NCBI GenBank assembly: GCA_031385325.1
Contig: JANNBJ010000076.1
Location: 1-43,890, forward strand
Direction: 5' to 3'
DNA length: 43,890 nucleotides
DNA from: SYFY01 sp031385325
GTDB taxonomy: Bacteria > Pseudomonadota > Gammaproteobacteria > Pseudomonadales > Azotimanducaceae
A program made the translations under genes and the position numbers. The notes below the pieces were generated by a model. The model ran no database searches and was not told the origin of the DNA. It worked only from the letters and a program-made list of their open reading frames with translations. Each line of letters begins with the position of its first letter. Within the stretch, counting starts at the first letter, position 1. This document shows positions 25,976 through 33,616 of the stretch, one piece after another.

Positions 25976-26938
25976 TCAGTTCTGGCGGAAAGGCTCTGTG
26001 ATCTCGAGCTTGCCGGACATTTCAGATACTGAGAAATCGAAGACCCCCGCCATCACTGCCAGCGCTTCTCGAGGACCGAGATCGACAACGCGCTCCCCTT
26101 CCAGGGAGTCGCTCGCCAGGCGCGCTTCAATATCCGGTGAAGCATACGTCAAGGACAGGCCAAGATCGAAAGCGATCTGCACAAGCACACGATCTGGTCT
26201 GCCATGGGGGTAACCGGGATGGGCCGCAAAGATCCATTCGAGAGACGAGTCCACCCCGGTAAATGGTTCGGCGACCACACGCTCATGATTGACCGTCACC
26301 CGCTCTCCTGTTCGGCCGTGTGCCACCGAAACATGTCGGCCACGCGGGGAATCTACCTGCACGCTGCCCTCACGCAAGGCCACCACCATCTGATCCGCGT
26401 TGACCTCGGTACTGAACACCGTGCCGATATCAGTAACCTCACCAAAGGGTGTGCTGATCACGAGCGAACCCTTCCCATGTGTCGCAACATAGACAGCGCC
26501 ATCCGTGACGCTGATCCGGTTGCCTGACTGCCAGTTCATTTCAGTCCCTGCACGCAGGCGATATTCGATTCCATCTGCACTCTGGAACCGGCTGGTTGTT
26601 TCGGCCCTGAGCACGGTATTGGGTGCCAGACAAACCTGTTCGCTGGCAGCAGGCACATGTTCTTCACCCACCCACAGATCGGCACCACGTGCGACACCAA
26701 AACACGTTTCTTCGGCGACCGGATTCGTCGTCCAGATATTGACGGCAAAGGCCGTTACGGCCGCAGCCACTGCTACGCCACTGTAACGCTGCCACGCTGG
26801 TCGGCGTTGTGCCTGCCACGCAGCCTTGACGTTGGCAAAGGCGCGAGCTTGTGCATGGGCCGGTGGGGACCTGCGGGGCTTGAGACCGCTCAACAACCCA
26901 TCCAGTGGATCTACGGGTTCATTCATGTTTGTTGCCAT
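25976..26938 (-). CDS. FecR family anti-sigma regulator
   Basis: From an ATG at 26938 the protein has 320 residues; an ATG at 26926 is an alternative overlapping the sigma stop as ATGAATGA. It has a cytoplasmic N-terminus (PLDGLLSGLKPRRSPPAHAQA), one membrane helix (YSGVAVAAAVTAFAVNIW), and a periplasmic FecR domain (YRLRAGTEMNWQ, ISTPFGEVTDIGTVFSTEVN, VVALREGSVQVDSP). A C-terminal STN-contacting region (LVQIAFDLGLSLTYA) follows. It should hold the ECF sigma factor inactive until the receptor is occupied. It is encoded between sigma and receptor on the same strand. Confidence 0.88.
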   Translation of the reverse strand: MATNMNEPVDPLDGLLSGLKPRRSPPAHAQARAFANVKAAWQAQRRPAWQRYSGVAVAAAVTAFAVNIWTTNPVAEETCFGVARGADLWVGEEHVPAASEQVCLAPNTVLRAETTSRFQSADGIEYRLRAGTEMNWQSGNRISVTDGAVYVATHGKGSLVISTPFGEVTDIGTVFSTEVNADQMVVALREGSVQVDSPRGRHVSVAHGRTGERVTVNHERVVAEPFTGVDSSLEWIFAAHPGYPHGRPDRVLVQIAFDLGLSLTYASPDIEARLASDSLEGERVVDLGPREALAVMAGVFDFSVSEMSGKLEITEPFRQN

Positions 26939-27605
26939 TTTCAATGCTCCCACCGCCAACATCACTTCCGCCAACACCACTACCGCCAACACCAGTCACA
27001 CCCAACTGCGCCAGTCGCTCCCCGGCAGCAGCGTATTGGCTGCGAAACGAATCTCTTGCCCTCGCCAGCTTCGACTGTACAGCGGTAACGGTTGTGTTCA
27101 GCCGCCTGGCGATTTCGTCCACCGAATAACCTTCCATGTACTTCCACTCAAGGATGCTGCCGTAGTCTGCGGGCAGATGATCGAGGATGACCTCGACGAT
27201 CGACTGCAGCTGCTCGGTCATGGCCATTGATTCCGGCGCCTGCGAGGGTGATTCGAACATCGACTCAAGATCGGCCTGCAGTTCGATGTCATCCTCAATG
27301 GCAACGGTTACCGGTTGGCGCTGCGCCTGTCGATAACGCGCACTGATTTCAAAGCGGGCGATCTGGCACAGCCAGGTGAACAGACTCGCTTCGCCGCGAT
27401 ACTGGCCCAGGCCCTTGAGTGCGGCCAGAAAAACCTGTTGAGTCACTTCTTCCGCATCGGCATCGTTCATGCGTCTGGCACTGAACCGGAAAACCTTCGG
27501 GTAATAGCCCTCAAAAAAATCACGAAATGCATCTTCATCGCCTTTCGCCACTCGTTTGGCGAGCGCACGGTCTGCGGCATGCAGCAGAGGCAATTCAGCA
27601 GTCAT
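26919..27605 (-). CDS. ECF-type RNA polymerase sigma factor
   Basis: A 228-residue sigma-70 family protein with region 2 (FEGYYPKVFRFSARRMNDADAEEVTQQVF and FTWLCQIARFEISARYRQ) and region 4 (LPADYGSILEWKYMEGYSVDEIARRLNTTVTAVQSKLARARDSF). These match ECF sigma factors paired with FecR proteins. The C-terminus carries an unusual Gly/Val/Ser-rich tail encoded by three tandem 15-bp units. It is the first gene of the sigma, anti-sigma, receptor set, overlapping fecR slightly. It probably directs transcription of the receptor gene. Confidence 0.9.
   Translation of the reverse strand: MTAELPLLHAADRALAKRVAKGDEDAFRDFFEGYYPKVFRFSARRMNDADAEEVTQQVFLAALKGLGQYRGEASLFTWLCQIARFEISARYRQAQRQPVTVAIEDDIELQADLESMFESPSQAPESMAMTEQLQSIVEVILDHLPADYGSILEWKYMEGYSVDEIARRLNTTVTAVQSKLARARDSFRSQYAAAGERLAQLGVTGVGGSGVGGSDVGGGSIENGNKHE
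26953..26997. repeat. Three tandem 15-bp units in the sigma factor 3' end
   Basis: Units start CCGCCAACA at 26953, 26968 and 26983 and differ at one to three positions each. They encode a GVGGS-type repeat in the sigma factor tail. The in-frame unit length suggests slippage expansion that the protein tolerates, and copy number may vary between strains. Confidence 0.75.
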
Positions 27606-27795
27606 GTCGAGCTGTCCGTCATTCTTGAATTGCCTTCCAGATTGTCTTGCGCACCGTCATTCAGGGACCCGCCATCGATGCAGTAGTGAAGAAGCTTTCC
27701 CCGGTTGAGTGTACGGCGAACGACAAAATCAATCGGCACTGCCGCAGATGTGTCGAGACGCACAGTCGGCGCTGCACAGGAGGCACTTTTTTCAC

Positions 27796-28467
27796 GTGGC
27801 CTGCGATTGGTTGTTGATTGAAGCCCACACTCAAACCATAACTCCGATCAGGCAACTGAACTTGAACGATTGTCCGCCAGACCGAAGACCAGAATTGACC
27901 CTCGAAGAGGCCAGGAGCGATGCAGATCGGGCACAGGTCAAAGACTTTATCAGTCGACAATTCGCCTTTCACTTCGGCGCCGGAGCGGCTATCGAGCCTC
28001 CAGTACTGATCGGCGCCTGGAATGCCCGGCACCAGCTGGTCGGCGCACTGGGATTGCGAACCTGCGCACACGGATTTTTCAGTGAGCAGTATCTGCGAGG
28101 GCCATTGGTACAGGCCATGCAATCCGCACTCGTTTGCGACATCGAGGCAACTGAAGTGGTCGAGGTGGTTCACCTCGCCGTCGCCAGTCCCGTCATTATC
28201 ACTCCCATGCTCGAGGCGCTGGCCGATCACTTGAGCGATGCAGGTTTCCGGTATCTCGTCTGCACGGCGACGCGGTGCCTGCAGCGTTTCTTCCGCAAAC
28301 GCGGTTGGTCGATCATCACGCTTGCGAAGGCCGAACCCACGGCATTGGGCGCCGACGCGCCCGCCTGGGGTGCCTACTACGCCCAGGAACCGGCTGTGAT
28401 CATCGGTGACATTGCCGAGGCCAGGACGCTGGCGCATGCCAGGGAACAAGAACTCACCACAGCATGA
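27796..28467 (+). CDS. Thermostable hemolysin family protein (acyltransferase-like fold)
   Basis: The protein matches the T_hemolysin family (PF12261): DRAQVKDFISRQFAFHFGA, QLVGALGLRTCAHGFFSEQYLRGPL and EVVEVVHLAVASP. Despite the name, this family belongs to the acetyltransferase-like clan and its conserved blocks look like an AHL-synthase/GNAT scaffold rather than a pore-forming toxin. I chose a GTG at 27796 because AGGAGG lies at 27778-27783, 12 bases before it; the open frame extends to a GTG at 27709 and an ATG at 27748 without a Shine-Dalgarno. It is the first gene of a five-gene operon and overlaps the ligase by ATGA. Confidence 0.83.
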   Translation: MACDWLLIEAHTQTITPIRQLNLNDCPPDRRPELTLEEARSDADRAQVKDFISRQFAFHFGAGAAIEPPVLIGAWNARHQLVGALGLRTCAHGFFSEQYLRGPLVQAMQSALVCDIEATEVVEVVHLAVASPVIITPMLEALADHLSDAGFRYLVCTATRCLQRFFRKRGWSIITLAKAEPTALGADAPAWGAYYAQEPAVIIGDIAEARTLAHAREQELTTA

Positions 28468-29951
28468 ACCCATTGATCGAACAGATGGTGGCTGCCTGCT
28501 GCGACGGCACAACGTCGGTGATCACTGATTCCACTGGCAGCTGGTCCGGTGATCACATGCGCAACCGGATCGAATACTGGCTCGAACGATTCGAGACGAT
28601 GAAGTCGCGACGAGTCGCTTGGCAATTGCCCAACAGCGGTGAGTGGATCGCCATCGACCTGGCCCTGCTGATCTCCGGCCGCATCGCGGTTCCCGTGCCC
28701 GATTTTTTCACGCGTGATCAGGTAAACCACGTCGTCGAATCAGCGGGTATAGATACCTGGATCGGTCTGCCGGGTGCAAATCCTGATGTGTTTACACAGA
28801 TATCAGATGCGGATGCGTTGAGCCTTGATTCAAGAACCATCGTTTCGCCACCGGCTGTGCACGCAGGCACCGCCAAGATCACCTTCACCTCCGGATCAAC
28901 CGGCGCTGCACGTGGTGTGTGTCTGAGCCGAGACAAGATCCTGCGTACCGCGGAAGTGCTGCAGCGGCGATTTGCTGACGACAACATCCGCTCGCATCTG
29001 TGTGTGCTGCCACTCTCTCTGCTGCTGGAAAACGTCGCCGGTGTGTACGCCAACCTGTTGAACGGCAGCCGCCTGCAAGTGCCAATGTTGAGCGACATCG
29101 GCATGACCGGATCCAGCACGCTGGATGTCCCGCGTTTCATCAAGGCCCAGCACGAAGCGCAACCGCAGAGCATCATCCTGGTGCCGCAATTGCTGCTGGT
29201 GTTGCTTGGCGCGCTGCAACAAGGCATCGCACTGCCATCATCCTATCGGTTCATCGCTGTCGGTGGCGCCCGAGCGGCCCCACATCTGCTGCATCTCGCT
29301 CAAGGCGCGGGCCTGCCGGTTCAGGAAGGTTACGGATTATCCGAGTGTGGCTCGGTAGTCGCACTCAACATGCCTGGAGCAAGTCGTCCAGGCAGCGTTG
29401 GCCTGCCGCTCGATCATGTCGACATTTCCATTCGTGACGGCGAGATCCACGTCGCCGGCGCCAGCATGCTGGGTTACCTCGGCGGTCCAGCCGCGCCTGC
29501 CATTTTGCCTACCGGAGATCTTGGACACTTTGATCCCGAGGGTTACCTGTTCATCGATGGTCGGCGCAAGAATTGTTTCATTACTTCATATGGTCGCAAC
29601 GTCAATCCGGAATGGGTGGAAAGCGAGTTGACGGCTCAGCCGGAAATCGCGCTGGCGGCGGTGTTTGGTGAAGCCCTCCCGGGCAACATTGCTTTAGTCG
29701 TGCCCCGAACCAAGGATGTCAGTGCCATCATCAGGGCTATCCTCGCCGCAAACATGCGATTGCCTGACTACGCGAGAGTTCAACAATGGAGCATCGTCGA
29801 TCCGGACGAGTTTCGTAACACGGGCTGCCTGACTTCCACAGGCAAAGTTCGTCGTGACAAGGTCGCAGACGCCTATGGCAGCGTACTTGAAGCATGCACA
29901 CAGCGACTTAACAGCGAAAGCTCAACGAGCGGGAGAACACATGTTCTATGA
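28464..29951 (+). CDS. AMP-dependent acid ligase / acyl-CoA synthetase-like
   Basis: A 495-residue ANL-superfamily adenylating enzyme. The P-loop is TFTSGSTGAARGV (141-152), motif A5 is GYGLSE (289-294), the adenine/ribose motif is TGDLG (350-354), the hinge is GRRKNCFITSYGRNVNPEW (366-384), and the catalytic lysine of STGK is Lys461. The GRRKN..ITS..GRN.NPEW block is that of long- and medium-chain acyl activators. It probably makes an acyl-AMP and transfers the acyl group to CoA or another acceptor for its operon partners. It overlaps the gene before it by 4 bases and the diiron enzyme after it by 11. Confidence 0.9.
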   Translation: MNPLIEQMVAACCDGTTSVITDSTGSWSGDHMRNRIEYWLERFETMKSRRVAWQLPNSGEWIAIDLALLISGRIAVPVPDFFTRDQVNHVVESAGIDTWIGLPGANPDVFTQISDADALSLDSRTIVSPPAVHAGTAKITFTSGSTGAARGVCLSRDKILRTAEVLQRRFADDNIRSHLCVLPLSLLLENVAGVYANLLNGSRLQVPMLSDIGMTGSSTLDVPRFIKAQHEAQPQSIILVPQLLLVLLGALQQGIALPSSYRFIAVGGARAAPHLLHLAQGAGLPVQEGYGLSECGSVVALNMPGASRPGSVGLPLDHVDISIRDGEIHVAGASMLGYLGGPAAPAILPTGDLGHFDPEGYLFIDGRRKNCFITSYGRNVNPEWVESELTAQPEIALAAVFGEALPGNIALVVPRTKDVSAIIRAILAANMRLPDYARVQQWSIVDPDEFRNTGCLTSTGKVRRDKVADAYGSVLEACTQRLNSESSTSGRTHVL

Positions 29952-30591
29952 GGACCTCTGCGCGATCACCGCGTGTGATCGTCAGCAGCTGCTGGCACGA
30001 CCAATCCTGCAGCGCGTAGTGAGCGGCAGTATCACTGGCGAGAACTATGCCGCCTTTCTGGTGAATGCCTGGCAGCATGTGCAACACACGGTGCCGCTCA
30101 TGATGGCAATGGGTTCGCGGTTGCAGGACCCCCACCGCTGGATGCTGCCCGCCTTGAAGGACTACATCAACGAAGAGATCGGCCATGAAGCGTGGATCGA
30201 GGATGATCTGCGCGCCTTCGCCGACGATGTCGAACGTCGGCTGAGCATGCCGGTTTCATTCGAAGTTGAGGTGATGGTGCGTTACATGTACGACTACATC
30301 ACGCGGCAGAATCCGGTTGGTTTCCTCGGCATGGTGCATGTCCTTGAAGGCACCAGCACATCCCTGGCAACGCATATGGCGGCGCTGGTGCAAAAAAGCC
30401 TGCAATTACCTGACGCGGCCTTCAGCTATCTGCGCAGCCATGGCGATCTCGATCAGGAGCATGTGGTGCACTTCGCCAACCTCATCAATCGCCTCGAGCA
30501 TCAAGCCGATCGTGATTGCATCGTCCATGTGACGCGCACCATGTATCGACTGTATGGCGCAGTGCTGGATCAGGCTGGAGCCAGCACATGA
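29941..30591 (+). CDS. Haem-oxygenase-like diiron enzyme (TenA/UndA/CADD-type)
   Basis: From the ATG at 29941 (inside the ligase 3' end) this is a 216-residue all-helical protein. It shows the metal-ligand pattern of haem-oxygenase-like diiron oxidases: Glu79 and His82 (EEIGH), Glu136 (MVHVLEGTS), and His167, Asp171, His174 (HGDLDQEH), the last matching the H-x3-D-x2-H spacing known from CADD. Relatives such as UndA decarboxylate medium-chain fatty acids to terminal alkenes; others oxidise amino acids or N-acyl compounds. A purely TenA thiaminase role is unlikely given these ligands and neighbours. Its stop overlaps the SDR start (ATGA). Confidence 0.85.
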   Translation: MFYEDLCAITACDRQQLLARPILQRVVSGSITGENYAAFLVNAWQHVQHTVPLMMAMGSRLQDPHRWMLPALKDYINEEIGHEAWIEDDLRAFADDVERRLSMPVSFEVEVMVRYMYDYITRQNPVGFLGMVHVLEGTSTSLATHMAALVQKSLQLPDAAFSYLRSHGDLDQEHVVHFANLINRLEHQADRDCIVHVTRTMYRLYGAVLDQAGAST

Positions 30592-31403
30592 GCCGCTACT
30601 TCGAACTGTCGGGCAAGGTCTGCGTACTGACCGGTGCGACCGGCGGCATCGGCATGGCTCTGGCAGGAGCACTCGCCGCATCCGGGTGTCGGCTGATTCT
30701 GTGTGGCCGAAACGCCGCCCACATCGATGCGCTCATTGCTGCATTACCCACGCGCTCGGTGGTGGCTTCCTGCGTCGGATCACTGACAGAATCCACAACA
30801 CAAACCGATCTGGTCAAACTGGCGACAGACCAGAAAGCTGATGTGCTCATCAATCTGGCAGGCGTCAATCAACTCCAGGCGTTTGATCAGATGAGCGCAG
30901 ACGAAATCACACATCTGGTTTCAACCAATCTGCTGTTGCCCATGGCGTTGTCACGCAGGCTGCTGCCCGCACTCAAGCGGCAAGCCTCGGCGATGATCGT
31001 CAATGTCGGCTCGGTGTTCGGCAGCATCGGTCACCCAGGCTACGTTGCGTATTCGGCCAGCAAATTCGGCTTGCGCGGCTTCAGCCAGGCGCTGGGCAGG
31101 GAACTCGCTGATTCGTCAGTACAAGTGGTTCACGTTGCCCCGCGTGCAACACGAACGGCCATGAACGACGGCAGCGCACGGACGTTGAACGAAACCCTGG
31201 GTAACAAGGAAGACACACCCGAACAGGTTGCAGCCCAGATCATTCGTGCCATGCAGCGCGGTCGATCACTGACCACCCTTGGCTGGCCCGAGCGGTTTTT
31301 TGTCTTCATCAATCAGCTGATGCCCGCGATCGTCGACAAGGCATTGAACGCAAATTTGTCCACCATCAAGGCAGCCCTGCCAAATCCTTCTCCACAGGAG
31401 TAA
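30588..31403 (+). CDS. SDR family oxidoreductase
   Basis: 271 residues, a classical SDR. TGATGGIG is at 15-22, NLAG at 89-92, catalytic Ser142, Tyr155 and Lys159 (YSASKFG) are present, and CGRN at 39-42 suggests NADP preference. The C-terminal extension (ERFFVFINQLMPAIVDKALNANL) resembles membrane-associating SDRs acting on lipids. The start at 30588 gives an ATGA overlap with the diiron gene. It is likely to reduce or oxidise the product of the operon pathway. Four bases separate its stop from the next gene. Confidence 0.9.
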   Translation: MSRYFELSGKVCVLTGATGGIGMALAGALAASGCRLILCGRNAAHIDALIAALPTRSVVASCVGSLTESTTQTDLVKLATDQKADVLINLAGVNQLQAFDQMSADEITHLVSTNLLLPMALSRRLLPALKRQASAMIVNVGSVFGSIGHPGYVAYSASKFGLRGFSQALGRELADSSVQVVHVAPRATRTAMNDGSARTLNETLGNKEDTPEQVAAQIIRAMQRGRSLTTLGWPERFFVFINQLMPAIVDKALNANLSTIKAALPNPSPQE

Positions 31404-31407
31404 AGCC

Positions 31408-32043
31408 ATGTCCAGAATTCCACCTCTGTTTGCAGCCCTTGTACTGGCAACATCTATCGGCCTGCCTATCAGCGCGTTAGCCGATGTTGCAGCGATTCAA
31501 GCGGACTGGGCCAAGGCCATGTATGACACACCAGCGGATAGAAAAGAGGCGGCACTGTTCGTTGTCGCAGATCAGGCACGCACGCTTGCGACTGCTGAAC
31601 CGCAGAACGCAGGGGCATTGATCTGGGAAGGAATAGTACTCAGTACCCTGGCAGGCGAAAAAGGTGGCTTGGGTGCGCTCAGCCTGGTCAAGGAATCGAG
31701 GGCCGCACTCGAATCAGCACTGAAGATCGATCCGGGTGCTCTGCAGGGATCCGCGCACACCAGCCTCGGCAGCCTGTACTACCAGGTGCCCGGTTGGCCG
31801 ATTGGCTTCGGTGACAAGGACAAGGCTCGTCAGCATCTCGATCAGGCACTGGTTATGAACCCGGATGGAATCGACCCGAACTTCTTCATGGCCGATCTGA
31901 TGCACGAACTGGGGAAGGACAAAAAAGCCCTGGTCTATCTCGACAAGGCCGCGAGCGCAGCTGCTCGTCCTGGCCGTGAACTGGCTGATCAGGGACGGCA
32001 TCGGGAAATCGATGCGCTCAGAAAGGAAATCAGCGAAGACTGA
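31408..32043 (+). CDS. Periplasmic TPR-like protein, last gene of the operon
   Basis: 211 residues with signal peptide SRIPPLFAALVLATSIGLPISALAD and helical repeats resembling TPRs (AALESALKIDPGALQGSAHTSL, ARQHLDQALVMNPDGIDPNFF, DKKALVYLDKAASAAA). A conserved-looking SLYYQVPGWPIGFGDKDKA segment lies between repeats. An AGGAG precedes the ATG by seven bases. Genes of this type often close thermostable-hemolysin operons. I infer a periplasmic scaffold or carrier for the pathway product. Confidence 0.8.
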   Translation: MSRIPPLFAALVLATSIGLPISALADVAAIQADWAKAMYDTPADRKEAALFVVADQARTLATAEPQNAGALIWEGIVLSTLAGEKGGLGALSLVKESRAALESALKIDPGALQGSAHTSLGSLYYQVPGWPIGFGDKDKARQHLDQALVMNPDGIDPNFFMADLMHELGKDKKALVYLDKAASAAARPGRELADQGRHREIDALRKEISED

Positions 32044-32075
32044 TGCAGGGCGGTGCGATCGCCAAAGCAGCCGGA

Positions 32076-33446
32076 CTAACCCTGCGGGAGTGCTGACACC
32101 AAAGCGTGTGACTCGCCTTGCAACGGCGTGAGTTTTGTCTGACTAACCGTGGACAGCGTTTTTTCTTCGCCACCCGAATTGGTACCCACACGACGCGTCC
32201 GCCTGGCGATTTCCATGAGTCGATCCCGAAGTGCTTCGCTTACCTCGCCATTGACTTGAATCCGTTGTGATTCGAACGCCTTCAGTTGCGCCTTCAATTC
32301 TATGGAGGCCGCAGCGTAACCGCCATTTGAACCATCGAGGAAATGCACGTGATCGAATGTATAGTCCGCAATGATGCAGGTGATCAGGGAACTGTCTGAA
32401 ACGTGCATGCCAAAGGCGATGCGCCCGTCGTCGTGCAGTGCTTCGAGACTGGCGCGTAAACGCGCACGCTGTTCGATGCTGCCAGCAATCACCATTCTCA
32501 AGACGTCGTCAAACTTGCGGCAGTCTGTATTGGCGACGAGCCGAGCCTTGTAAGCGCCCCAATCGGTGGATGCCGTTTTGGTCTTGTTGGCCATCAATGA
32601 CCGCCCGGTCATCACCCGTGCCCACGTGCGAGCAGCGTATGACAATCGTTGTAGACGGCCTCGGGTGGATTGTCGCACCTTGGTCTCAACCGTCATCTTC
32701 GCAGGAGAGATGGCCAGTTCGAGAGCAGCTTCGGAAATCGGGAGGCGACGCAGCTCATCGCCGTAGACGTCCTGGATCAACCGTTGAACCAGGCGATAGG
32801 CCTCGCGTCGTGCAAAGGGAGGATCTTCCGTGGCTTGTACGAGCAGGCTGATGTTTTCATCGGCGGGTGATGGGACTTCGTTCCATCGGCATTCAAAGCC
32901 GGAGAAGTCGGCACACTTGAACGAGGCCGCCTTGCGGACGTGAAAGGCGCTGCTGTCCTTGATCAGCCGTTCCGCAAAGCCGAGGCCGTCACCCATCAAC
33001 ATGGCTTGCTGGTAGTGCGTGTTCACCTGCCACTTTGCCGCGAGGAGCTCATGACCTTCTTCGTGCAGCGTGGTTACCGGGACTGCGCCGACGCGCAGGT
33101 CGAGACCAAAATCTTTCAACGCCATGGCACGACAGTCGATCAATACGGCCTTGGCGTCTTCAACTACGGTAGGAGGCAACACGAAGGTCGCGCCGTCACC
33201 ACCGAAGATGAACGGCACCGACAGCGGTCGAATGGCATTCAGGACCGCCGCGATGCAGGCGACTCCCGTAGCATTGACCTCCTTGTAGCGCCCTTCCCGA
33301 ACCGCCTGGGCTGAGCTTCTGACATCGGTAATGATGACCGTCCAGTCGGCTGGCACGGCGTGGTAATTCTCCGGCTCCTGGAACGTATCGAAGGACTGGA
33401 AAGCAGGCAGCGCCTGATAGAACTGGACTGAGTCACTGGACATCAC
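32076..33446 (-). CDS. DUF3095 family protein (cyclase-like)
   Basis: 456 residues matching DUF3095: it opens with FYQALPAFQSFDTFQEPENYHAVP and a cyclase-like core WTVIITDVRSSAQAVREGRYKEVN ... VPFIFGGDGATFVLPP, where the first Asp and the GGDG resemble class III nucleotide cyclase metal-binding positions. The C-terminal half contains FGMHVSDSSLITCIIADYTFDHVHFLDGSNGGYA. Whether it makes a cyclic nucleotide is not established as far as I know. It is convergent with the five-gene operon, with 32 bases between stops. Confidence 0.85.
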   Translation of the reverse strand: MMSSDSVQFYQALPAFQSFDTFQEPENYHAVPADWTVIITDVRSSAQAVREGRYKEVNATGVACIAAVLNAIRPLSVPFIFGGDGATFVLPPTVVEDAKAVLIDCRAMALKDFGLDLRVGAVPVTTLHEEGHELLAAKWQVNTHYQQAMLMGDGLGFAERLIKDSSAFHVRKAASFKCADFSGFECRWNEVPSPADENISLLVQATEDPPFARREAYRLVQRLIQDVYGDELRRLPISEAALELAISPAKMTVETKVRQSTRGRLQRLSYAARTWARVMTGRSLMANKTKTASTDWGAYKARLVANTDCRKFDDVLRMVIAGSIEQRARLRASLEALHDDGRIAFGMHVSDSSLITCIIADYTFDHVHFLDGSNGGYAAASIELKAQLKAFESQRIQVNGEVSEALRDRLMEIARRTRRVGTNSGGEEKTLSTVSQTKLTPLQGESHALVSALPQG

Positions 33447-33564
33447 GAACCTCGGCAGGCCAACAGGCTATGGCGGAATCGAGGGGAGGCTAGTACTTCA
33501 GCTGAGTGGCGTCCGGGCGCAGTGCGCAGTTTTGGTGCGAAAAATGGCCGGTGTGTGCGTGATC

Positions 33565-33616
33565 TCCTACAAATCGGTTGTGTGTGTCCTCAATTTTAAT
33601 CGTGTGTCCTCAATTT
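33565..33616. repeat. Left 33-bp direct repeat and TGTGTCCTCAATTT motifs
   Basis: 33565-33597 (TCCTACAAATCGG..., ending TGTGTGTCCTCAATTTT) recurs at 37021-37053 with 31 of 33 bases identical and in the same orientation. A second motif copy (GTGTGTCCTCAATTT) follows at 33602-33616 and touches the emrB stop codon. The two 33-bp copies flank the marR-emrA-emrB operon. Confidence 0.8.

Noticed and set aside
26953..26997. Possible CRISPR or minisatellite outside genes
   Set aside because: The 15-bp units are in frame inside the sigma factor gene.
27796..28467. Secreted haemolytic toxin
   Set aside because: No signal peptide; the conserved blocks are those of an acyltransferase-like family, and the operon context is enzymatic.
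27661..28512. 283-codon minus-strand frame
   Set aside because: Antisense to the thermostable-hemolysin-family gene and spans its Shine-Dalgarno and start. No domain in its translation.
32045..32077. Terminator between the TPR gene and the DUF3095 gene
   Set aside because: GCAGGG/CCCTGC arms exist, but they extend into the coding sequence and lack a T-tract or compact loop.
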